Below are positions 57,598 to 64,000 of a stretch of DNA of 64,000 nucleotides, piece by piece. The notes under the pieces were generated by a model. It was not told the origin of the DNA and searched no databases. It worked only from the letters and a program-made list of their open reading frames with translations. The position numbers and the translations under genes were made by a program. This DNA comes from Burkholderia ambifaria (GTDB taxonomy: Bacteria > Pseudomonadota > Gammaproteobacteria > Burkholderiales > Burkholderiaceae): positions 203,236-267,235 of the forward strand of contig NZ_LKPJ01000002.1 in the NCBI RefSeq assembly GCF_001443045.1, in the 5' to 3' direction. Numbering within the stretch: position 1 is the stretch's first letter; the number at the start of each line of letters is the position of its first letter.

Positions 57598-57792
57598 GGT
57601 GAGAGTTAGCGCTTTAGCGCTTACTCTCACCCCATGCTTTGCGGTCGGTGAGAGTTAGCGCTTTAGCGCTTACTCTCACCCCATGCTTTGCGGTCGGTGA
57701 GAGTCAGTGCTTTAGCGCTAACTCGTACCCCATGCTTTGCGGTCGGGCAGATTTAGCGCTTCAGTGCTTGCACGCACCCCATGCTTTTCGTC
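57598..57792 (-). repeat. Four tandem 49-base palindromic units upstream of fadD
   Basis: Units at 57598-57646, 57647-57695, 57696-57744 and 57745-57792 (48 bases, most diverged). Units 1 and 2 are identical. Each holds a hairpin-forming inverted repeat, GGTGAGAGT-TAGCGC / GCGCTTACTCTCACC with a TTTA loop, then CCCATGCTTTGCGGTC. The array ends 18 bases before the fadD start and so is in its promoter or 5' leader. Confidence 0.9.
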
Positions 57793-57911
57793 GACGAGCG
57801 CAAGCCAGCCGTGGCTCCCGCCGCATGACATTCGTTCGGCCCGGGCCCGCGCATCAACGCCGGCCCGGGCTGCGTATATCCGTGAATCGCCGCGTGTGTG
57901 GCCTGACGCGA

Positions 57912-58730
57912 TCAGCTCGCCGAATGCGCCGCCGCCGTGTCGACAGCGGCCGTACCCGATGGCAGTCCGAACGCTTCGCTCGCGCCCGCATCGTCGAGCA
58001 CGGCCGCGAAGATCGACAACTGCGCGCTGTCGGGCATCGGCGCCTTCAGCGCGGCGACGATCAGCGAGGACAGCCGCGCGATCATCTGCACGTCGTTCAT
58101 CGTGCGGCCTTGCGAGAATTCGTCGATCAGGCTTTCGGTTTCGGCACCGGCCAATGCGCCGGACAGCGCGCCGATCGCGAAGTGCAGTCGCCAGCCGAGC
58201 TCCGTGCGCGGCAGATGCGGCAGCGCGCGCTGGAACGCATCGAAGAAGCGGCCCGCGACGCTCGCATAGTGCGCAGTCAGGAAGTTGCGCACGAACGGCG
58301 ACGGGTCGGTGTAAGCGCGGCCGATCAGACGGAGGAACGCGGGGCCGCCGCGATCGGGGTCGCGCGACGCCTTCAGCGCGGGAATGAACATCGCGCCGAG
58401 CACGTGCTCGCAGGTGATGTGCGCACCGAGTTGCGCATCGAAGCGGTCGAGGATGCCGAGGCGTTCCTGGTTGAGCTGATCGAGCCGACGCGACAGCATC
58501 GCGTGGATCAGCGCTTCCTTGCTGCCGAAGTGGTAGTTGACCGCGGCGAGGTTGACCGCCGCGCGTGACGTGATCTGCCGCATCGACATCGCTTCGAAGC
58601 CGTGTTCGATGAACAGATCCTCGGCCGCATCGAGAATGCGTGCCTTCGTCCCGCCGGTCTGCCGATTGCCGGATGACCGCGTCCCGGACGGCCGTCCTGC
58701 GGGCTGCCGCCCCTCCTGACTTACTGCCAT
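57912..58730 (-). CDS. TetR-family regulator, possibly of fatty-acid genes
   Basis: 272 residues from the ATG at 58730, preceded by GGGAGG. A disordered Gly/Arg/Ser-rich lead of about 25 residues is followed by the TetR HTH (ILDAAEDLFIEHGFEAMSMRQITSRAAVNLAAVNYHFGSKEALIHAMLSRRL) and a long ligand domain. It lies upstream of fadD and in the same direction, and its promoter region contains a PsrA-like site, so control of fatty-acid degradation is a reasonable inference. Confidence 0.87.
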   Translation of the reverse strand: MAVSQEGRQPAGRPSGTRSSGNRQTGGTKARILDAAEDLFIEHGFEAMSMRQITSRAAVNLAAVNYHFGSKEALIHAMLSRRLDQLNQERLGILDRFDAQLGAHITCEHVLGAMFIPALKASRDPDRGGPAFLRLIGRAYTDPSPFVRNFLTAHYASVAGRFFDAFQRALPHLPRTELGWRLHFAIGALSGALAGAETESLIDEFSQGRTMNDVQMIARLSSLIVAALKAPMPDSAQLSIFAAVLDDAGASEAFGLPSGTAAVDTAAAHSAS

Positions 58731-58775
58731 GTCCCGCCTCCCAATGCCGGTCGCCCGGCCGCGAACAGGTGATTT

Positions 58776-58801
58776 GTTTGTCTGATTCAAACAGTCGTTT
58801 T
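58776..58801. promoter_or_regulatory. Candidate operator of the TetR regulator
   Basis: GTTTG (58776-58780) and CAAAC (58788-58792) form a palindrome with a 7-base gap; CAAAC-AGTC-GTTTT (58788-58801) is one base from the PsrA consensus CAAAC-N(2-4)-GTTTG. It sits about 50-70 bases upstream of the TetR gene in an otherwise AT-rich stretch. Confidence 0.5.
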
Positions 58802-58946
58802 TATTAAGATAAAAAAACGCGGGCGGCGCGGGCAAGCGGGGAATCTGGACAAATTCCTCTAGTTCGATGTGCAGGTGCGGAAACCATCGCATGCCGCCCC
58901 GGCGGGGCGGGGCGCACGCGATGATGCAGTGCGGCAACGCGCGGGT

Positions 58947-60167
58947 TCAGCCGACGGTGGTACGCGTATTGACCGATTGCGTCATGTCGATACCGCGCCG
59001 TTCCCGGCTGAACAGGATCAGCACGGCGATCACGACGGCCACGATGCCGGCCACGAGCGCCAGCGCGAAACTGTAGTCGTTGCCCTGCGAAACTGCGAGC
59101 GACGCCTGCATCGTCGCGTTACCGGACGCGAGCAGGTTGCCGAGCTGGTAGACGACGCCAGGGAAGGTCGCGCGGATCTCGTCGGGCGAGATCTCGTTCA
59201 GATGGACGGGGATCACGCCCCACGCGCCCTGTACCGAGATCTGCATCAGGAACGCGCCGGCGGCGAGCGCGACCGGGCCGCTCGAGAACGCCCACAGCGG
59301 CAGCACCGGCAGCGCGATCAGTGCCGCGATGAAGATCGCGCGACGGCGGCCGATCCGCTCCGAGATTGCGCCGAACGACAGGCCGCCGACGATCGCGCCG
59401 ATGTTCAGCACGATCGTGATCCACGACACCGTGTGCGGATCGAAGTGATGCTGTTCGCGCAGGAAGGTCGGGTAGAGATCCTGCGTACCGTGCGAGAAGA
59501 AGTTGAATGCGGTCATCAGCACGATGGCGTAGATCGTGAGCTTCCAGTTCTGCTGCAGCGTGGCGCCGAGGCTCGGCCGCGAACGCTTCTCCATCTGCTT
59601 CCAGGCCGGCGATTCGGGCACGTGCGCACGTACGTACAGCACGAGCAGCGCGGGCAGCACGCCGACCATGAACATCCCGCGCCAGCCGATGTACTGGTAG
59701 AACAGGCCGAACACGACGGACGCGAGCAGATAGCCGCTCGGATAGCCGGCCTGCAGCAAGCCCGACACGAAGCCGCGCGCGTGGGTCGGCACGGTTTCCA
59801 TCGTCAGCGCGGAGCCGACGCCCCATTCGCCGCCCATCGCGATGCCGAACAACGCGCGCAGCACCAGCAGCGCGGTCAGGCTTGGCGCGAAACCCGACGC
59901 GAGCTCGAGCAGCGAATAGCACGCGATGTTGACCATCAGCGTCGGGCGGCGGCCGAAGCGATCGGCGAGCCGGCCGAAGATCAGCGCACCGATCGGGCGC
60001 ATCGCGAGCGTCAGCGTGAGCGCGAATGCGACGGCGGGGATCGTCGATGCGAATTCGGCGGCGATGTCCTTCAGCACGAAGACCATCAGGAAAAAGTCGA
60101 ACGCGTCGAGCGTCCACCCGAGATAGGCGGCGATCGTGACGTTGCGTTGTTCGCGGGTCCAGCTCAT
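58947..60167 (-). CDS. MFS transporter, SHS-like (carboxylate/sialate type)
   Basis: 406 residues from the ATG at 60167 (CGAGGAGACC upstream); the longer frame to 60380 is unsupported. Twelve membrane segments; motif A GRLADRFGRRPTLM between TM2 and TM3, and AYLGWTLDAFDFFLMVFVLKDIAAEF at the N-terminus resembles lactate/sialate:proton symporters. The substrate is probably an organic acid, not proven. Confidence 0.85.
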   Translation of the reverse strand: MSWTREQRNVTIAAYLGWTLDAFDFFLMVFVLKDIAAEFASTIPAVAFALTLTLAMRPIGALIFGRLADRFGRRPTLMVNIACYSLLELASGFAPSLTALLVLRALFGIAMGGEWGVGSALTMETVPTHARGFVSGLLQAGYPSGYLLASVVFGLFYQYIGWRGMFMVGVLPALLVLYVRAHVPESPAWKQMEKRSRPSLGATLQQNWKLTIYAIVLMTAFNFFSHGTQDLYPTFLREQHHFDPHTVSWITIVLNIGAIVGGLSFGAISERIGRRRAIFIAALIALPVLPLWAFSSGPVALAAGAFLMQISVQGAWGVIPVHLNEISPDEIRATFPGVVYQLGNLLASGNATMQASLAVSQGNDYSFALALVAGIVAVVIAVLILFSRERRGIDMTQSVNTRTTVG

Positions 60168-60448
60168 GTCCGAGGTCTCCTCGTTGGCTTGCGCGCTCAC
60201 GATCTGCAGGCGGATGCCAGCCCGGCTGGCGCGCGGCGCGGGGGCATGGATCGAGTGTAGGCCGCGGCGCCGTCCGATGTGGGGCGCGATAATCGCGAAT
60301 CGGGAATAATCCCTATGAAATGAACTGTTGAGAAAGCGGAAATGGTGGCGCGCGAGACAAGCGTCAGGCGTCTGTATCATTCTGGAAGGCTTTCTGTATC
60401 AGTTTCGTAATACGCGCGATGCGCAACGCCATCGAATCAGGAGTCCAG

Positions 60449-60991
60449 ATGACTGAACCATCCGTTGCCACGTTGCCCGTCCTCGAGACAGAGCGGCTGG
60501 GGCTGCGCCCGCGCATCCTGGCCGACCTGGACGCGAGCATCGAGATGGATCGCGATCCCGAGGTGACGCGGTACATAGCCGGCCCGTGGCATGACCCGGA
60601 CCAGCATCACCGCTTCGTCACGCACCGGATCACGCGCGAGTATCCGCCAGGGCTCGGCTACTGGTCGATCTTCGAGAAGGCCGCGCCCGACGCGTTCATC
60701 GGCTGGATCCTGCTGATTCCCGACTATGCGGACGGCGCACGCGACGTCGAGATCGGCTGGCGGCTCGTGCGCGCGGCATGGGGGCGCGGCATCGCGTGCG
60801 AAGCCGCCGCGGCTGTCGTGCGCCATGCGTTCGACACCGTACGGCTGCCGCGCGTGATCGCCGATATCGCCGAGGCGAACACGGGCTCGCTGAACGTCGC
60901 ACGCAAGCTCGGGATGCGGCGCGTGAGCGTCGTGCACGATGGAATTCGTTACGTGCGTCATCGTCTCGAGCGCGACGACCTGCGCGCATGA
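60449..60991 (+). CDS. GNAT-family N-acetyltransferase (RimJ/RimL-like)
   Basis: 180 residues starting at MTEPSVATLP, with AGGAG upstream; the longer frame from 60419 is less likely. Landmarks are LETERLGLRPRILADLDA, VEIGWRLVRAAWGRGIACEAAAAVVRHAF (acetyl-CoA pyrophosphate loop RxxWGxG) and ANTGSLNVARKLGMRR. It should acetylate an amine from acetyl-CoA. Substrate unknown. Confidence 0.88.
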   Translation: MTEPSVATLPVLETERLGLRPRILADLDASIEMDRDPEVTRYIAGPWHDPDQHHRFVTHRITREYPPGLGYWSIFEKAAPDAFIGWILLIPDYADGARDVEIGWRLVRAAWGRGIACEAAAAVVRHAFDTVRLPRVIADIAEANTGSLNVARKLGMRRVSVVHDGIRYVRHRLERDDLRA

Positions 60992-61125
60992 CGCGGTAAC
61001 GCGACGCGGCTGCGCGGCTTGTTGTCGGAGAGAGGTCAAACGCTTGCGTATCGAGGCCGCGACGTATTAACGGTTCGCACGATCAGGAGTATCGTTGCCG
61101 GAAATTCGCAACATGGGGTACGACC

Positions 61126-61752
61126 ATGGCACTCGGCAACGACGTTCATCTCATTCCCGTCCGGCTCGATGCACTGCGTCCGACGCAAATGACGGTCGGC
61201 TATCGCGAAGTGAAAGCGAAACGCAAGCACTGGAAGGCGCTCGACAAGCGCGCACGCAAGGCCGCGATCGAATCGCACTGGTTTCCGGCCGTCCTCGGCC
61301 CGGGTGGCCTGCACTACATCACCGATCATCACCATCTCGGCCTCGCGCTGATCGAGGAAGGGGAGACGCGCGTGAACGCGATGCTGCTGAAGGATCTGTC
61401 CTGGCTCGACGACACGATCTTCTGGCGAATGATGGAACACAACCAGTGGGTGCATCCGTTCGGTGCGGACGGCTCGCGTCGTGACTACGCGCATCTGCCG
61501 AAGGCGCTGACGGGGCTCGAGGACGATCCGTACCGGAGCCTCGCGGGCGAATTGCGCACGGCCGGCGGCTATGCGAAGGATGCGACGCCGTTCAGCGAGT
61601 TCCTGTGGGCCGACTACCTGCGTCAGCACGTGACGCTCGACCAGATCCGCAAGAGCTTCTCGAAGGCGCTCGATATCTCGCTGCGCCGTGCACACGACCA
61701 GGACGCGCGCTATCTGCCCGGCTGGTCGGGTGTCATCGCCGTCAAACCCTGA
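61126..61752 (+). CDS. ParB-like nuclease-domain protein (ParBc_2)
   Basis: 208 residues. IPVRLDALRPTQMTVGYREVKAKRKHWKALD, HWFPAVLGPGGLHYITDHHHLGLALIEEG and WLDDTIFWRMMEHNQWVHPF follow the ParBc_2 family, a ParB/sulfiredoxin-fold group distinct from chromosome partition ParB. The HHHLG segment may hold the nucleotide or phosphate. It ends 24 bases before the SulP transporter gene and is probably cotranscribed. Enzymatic role unknown. Confidence 0.8.
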   Translation: MALGNDVHLIPVRLDALRPTQMTVGYREVKAKRKHWKALDKRARKAAIESHWFPAVLGPGGLHYITDHHHLGLALIEEGETRVNAMLLKDLSWLDDTIFWRMMEHNQWVHPFGADGSRRDYAHLPKALTGLEDDPYRSLAGELRTAGGYAKDATPFSEFLWADYLRQHVTLDQIRKSFSKALDISLRRAHDQDARYLPGWSGVIAVKP

Positions 61753-61776
61753 TACGGGCCCGGCGCCTGCTGCCTC

Positions 61777-63504
61777 ATGACGACCGCCTCGACCCGTCCG
61801 GATGCCGGCCCGCAGCATCCCGAGCATTTCGCTGCACTCGATGCGGCAACGCCGCCGACGACGCGGCGCATCGCCCTCGATGCGCTGGCCGGCCTGTCGA
61901 TCGCCGGGCTGTTGATTCCCGAGGCGGTCGCGTATGCGGGGCTCGCCAACCTGGCGCCGCAGGCTGGCCTCATCGCGTTGCTGTCCGGGCTCGTCATCTA
62001 TGCGCTGACCGGCAGCAGTCGCTTTGCGATCGTGTCGTCGACTTCATCGTCGGCGGCGGTGCTCGCGGCGACCGTGCTGGCCGAATCGGGGATGGCGCTC
62101 GCCGCGCAGCTCGCGCTGGCGGCCGCACTCGTCGCGATGACCGGTGTGCTGTTCATCCTGGCGGGCCTCGCGCGACTCGGCGGCATGTCGGATTTCGTCG
62201 CGCGTCCGGTCCTGCGCGGTTTCACGTTCGGACTGGCGCTGACGATCGTCATCAAGCAACTGCCGAAGATTCTCGCGATTTCCGTGCGGCACAGCGATGC
62301 GCCACATGTCGCGCTCGAGATCGTCACGGGTGCGCCGCATGCGAACCTCGCAAGCGTTGCGCTCGGCGCGACCGCGCTTGCGCTGTTGTTCCTGCTCGGG
62401 CGCAGCAAGCGCGTGCCGGCCACGCTCGTCGTGATCTTGCTGTCGATCGCGGCCGGCTATGTGCTCGACTGGCAGCACTACGGGATCGCGATCGTCGGAC
62501 ACATCGATTTACGGCACCTCGAATTCGGACTGCCGCATCTCGACCGCAACGCGTGGATGCAGACGATCGAGCTCGCGTTCGCGCTGATGCTGATCCTGTA
62601 TGCGGAGTCGTACGGGTCTATCCGCAACTTCGCGCTGAAGCACGGCGACAGCGTGTCACCGAACCGCGACCTCGTCGCGATCGGCTGCGCGAATCTCGTG
62701 TCGGGGCTGCTGCACGGGATGCCGGTCGGCGCCGGCTATTCGGCGACGTCGGCGAACGAGGCGGCCGGCGCGCAATCGCGCCTCTCGAGCCTGTGGGCAG
62801 CCGGCGTGGTCGCGCTGATCGTGTGGCTGCTGCTGCCTCAGCTCGCGCGCACGCCGGAGCCCGTGCTGGCGGCGATCGTGATCTTCGCGGTCAGCCACTC
62901 GCTGCATCCGTCTGTATTCCGGCCGTACTGGGTGTGGCATCGCGACCGGCTCGTCGTGATCGCCGCGCTGCTCGCGGTGCTCGTGCTCGGCGTGCTGCAC
63001 GGGCTGCTCGCGGCCATCGGCGTGAGCCTGTTGCTGACGCTGCGCAAGTTGTCGGAGCCGAACGTCAGCGTGCTCGGCCGGCTGCGCGACGGGCACGACT
63101 TCGTCGACGTCGCGAATCACGCCGACGCGAAGCCGGTGCCCGGTGTGCTGATCGTGCGGCCCGAGGCACAACTGTTCTTCGCGAACGCCGATCGGATGCT
63201 CAATCGTGTGCGCGCGCTGATGAAGGCCGCGCCCGATACGCATATTGTGCTGCTGAGTCTCGAAGAAACGCCGGACGTCGACGGCACGACGATCGAGTCG
63301 TTGCGTACGTTCGCGGCAGAGTGCGCGGCACGCGGGCTGCAGCTCGCGATTGTGCGGCTCAAGGAGCACGCGCTGCGTGCGCTGCGGCGCGCGGCCGACG
63401 ATACGCTGCGCGACGATGCGATGTCCGAATTGAGCGTCGACGAGAGCCTGCAATTGCTGCGGGCGCGCGGTAACGGCGGTACTGTCGGGAAGGCCGGCGC
63501 GTGA
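61777..63504 (+). CDS. SulP-family inorganic anion transporter
   Basis: 575 residues. The membrane domain begins at LDALAGLSIAGLLIPEAVAYAGLANLAPQAGL, a SulP signature; 10-14 hydrophobic segments follow up to about residue 430. The C-terminal STAS domain (about 445-560: GVLIVRPEAQLFFANADRM, HIVLLSLEETPDVDGTTIESL) is slightly variant. It carries sulfate, bicarbonate or an organic anion; the ion is not readable from sequence. It follows the ParB-like gene closely. Confidence 0.92.
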   Translation: MTTASTRPDAGPQHPEHFAALDAATPPTTRRIALDALAGLSIAGLLIPEAVAYAGLANLAPQAGLIALLSGLVIYALTGSSRFAIVSSTSSSAAVLAATVLAESGMALAAQLALAAALVAMTGVLFILAGLARLGGMSDFVARPVLRGFTFGLALTIVIKQLPKILAISVRHSDAPHVALEIVTGAPHANLASVALGATALALLFLLGRSKRVPATLVVILLSIAAGYVLDWQHYGIAIVGHIDLRHLEFGLPHLDRNAWMQTIELAFALMLILYAESYGSIRNFALKHGDSVSPNRDLVAIGCANLVSGLLHGMPVGAGYSATSANEAAGAQSRLSSLWAAGVVALIVWLLLPQLARTPEPVLAAIVIFAVSHSLHPSVFRPYWVWHRDRLVVIAALLAVLVLGVLHGLLAAIGVSLLLTLRKLSEPNVSVLGRLRDGHDFVDVANHADAKPVPGVLIVRPEAQLFFANADRMLNRVRALMKAAPDTHIVLLSLEETPDVDGTTIESLRTFAAECAARGLQLAIVRLKEHALRALRRAADDTLRDDAMSELSVDESLQLLRARGNGGTVGKAGA

Positions 63505-63739
63505 CGATGCGGCGCGTATGCACCGCTTGGTGCTTTCGGATGTCGCCTGGTGCGATAGCGCGGCGTCGGCTGGCTCGGTGCTCGCGCGGGCGGCCACGAC
63601 ATCGGCTACTTCGGCAGCCGTCGCCGTATACCCTTGTGCCGCGGCGGTGCTGCGGTTGAGCCAAGCGGGCGGGCAGGGCCGGCGTCGCGCGCGGCGGCGC
63701 AGCCCGGCACCGCCCGGGGTGGTTGGTCGCGTAGCGCGA

Positions 63740-64000
63740 TCAGCGCGGGCTGCTCCAGCCCTTGTAGCTCTTCACGTTGTCGCGCGTGACGAGCGTCGGC
63801 TCGATCAGGATCATCGGGTTGGCCGGCTTCTGGCCGTTCATGATTCCGTAGCCGACGTTGACGGCCTGCTGCGCCATCGCCCACGGGTCCTGGCTCGACG
63901 ACGCCTGCACGAGCGTGTTGGACTTCAGCGCCACCTCGATGTCCGGCGCGCCGTCGACCGACGTGATCACCACGTTCGGGCGATTCAGCTGCTTCGCCGC
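63740..64000 (-). CDS. Periplasmic sugar-type ABC binding protein (C-terminal end)
   Basis: The last 86 residues are in view; the gene continues beyond the right edge. NVVITSVDGAPDIEVALKSNTLVQASSSQDPWAMAQQAVNVGYGIMNGQKPANPMILIEPTLVTRDNV is typical of Peripla_BP_4 ribose/xylose-like binding proteins. The likely ligand is a sugar; transporter genes would be outside the window. Confidence 0.8.
   Translation of the reverse strand, partial: AAKQLNRPNVVITSVDGAPDIEVALKSNTLVQASSSQDPWAMAQQAVNVGYGIMNGQKPANPMILIEPTLVTRDNVKSYKGWSSPR

Noticed and set aside
57598..57792. Possible CRISPR array
   Set aside because: Units are contiguous without spacers, contain internal palindromes, and there are no cas genes.

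Overview
The window looks like chromosome 1 of a Burkholderia species, most likely of the Burkholderia cepacia complex. I infer this from the high GC content, the gene order scpB-rluB / rimP-nusA-infB-rbfA-truB / typA / sucA-sucB-lpd / zapE, the long low-complexity tails on RluB and IF2, and a second Hfq with a Gly/Arg/Tyr-rich C-terminal tail beside a tad pilus locus. No sequence search was run; family calls are from reading the proteins.

Layout. 1-6.8 kb: a Tat/lipoprotein tyrosine phosphatase (partial), a methyltransferase, tRNA-Pro(GGG), bamC, a candidate sigma-54-dependent small RNA (3192-3427), small secreted or unknown proteins, and a stand-alone DUF4096 transposase-like domain. 7-9.4 kb: a LysR regulator with a PLP aminotransferase. 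9.6-19.3 kb: scpB, rluB, then the transcription/translation operon rimP-nusA-infB-rbfA-truB, preceded by a short terminated leader RNA. 19.3-24.3 kb (minus): marR-oprM-emrA-emrB, a self-contained efflux operon with repeated CAATAGTTG operator-like words. 24.6-33.7 kb: typA, the 2-oxoglutarate dehydrogenase genes sucA-sucB-lpdA, and zapE. 33.9-39.8 kb: a second solitary DUF4096 gene, a DUF2147 protein, and a three-gene minus-strand block of two paralogous repeat-rich lipoproteins followed by a TpsB-type outer-membrane transporter.

40.5-54.2 kb is a complete Flp/Tad pilus locus in one direction: flp pilin, prepilin peptidase tadV, tadE, cpaB, the secretin, tadZ, tadA, tadB, tadC, tadD, a DUF3613 protein, tadG, then a sigma-54-type activator with a degenerate receiver domain, and a DUF2968 protein. 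It is followed by hfq2 (minus). 55-64 kb: a small Tyr/His/Asp-rich secreted protein, fadD with a 49-bp palindromic tandem repeat array in front of it, a TetR regulator, an MFS permease, a GNAT acetyltransferase, a ParB-like protein next to a SulP transporter, and the C-terminal end of a sugar-type ABC binding protein.

The most interesting signal links distant parts of the window. Clusters of the word GTTACG (or its complement CGTAAC and the variant GTAACG), spaced by one to two helical turns, lie upstream of the candidate sigma-54 small RNA (3090-3133), upstream of the tad locus (40017-40060) and between hfq2 and its divergent neighbour (54987-55064). The tad locus encodes its own sigma-54-type activator, and the adjacent gene is an RNA chaperone. 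This suggests a testable regulatory circuit of activator, small RNA, pilus and Hfq2. A second candidate system is the TpsB transporter paired with two APVTG-repeat lipoproteins instead of a classical TpsA exoprotein.
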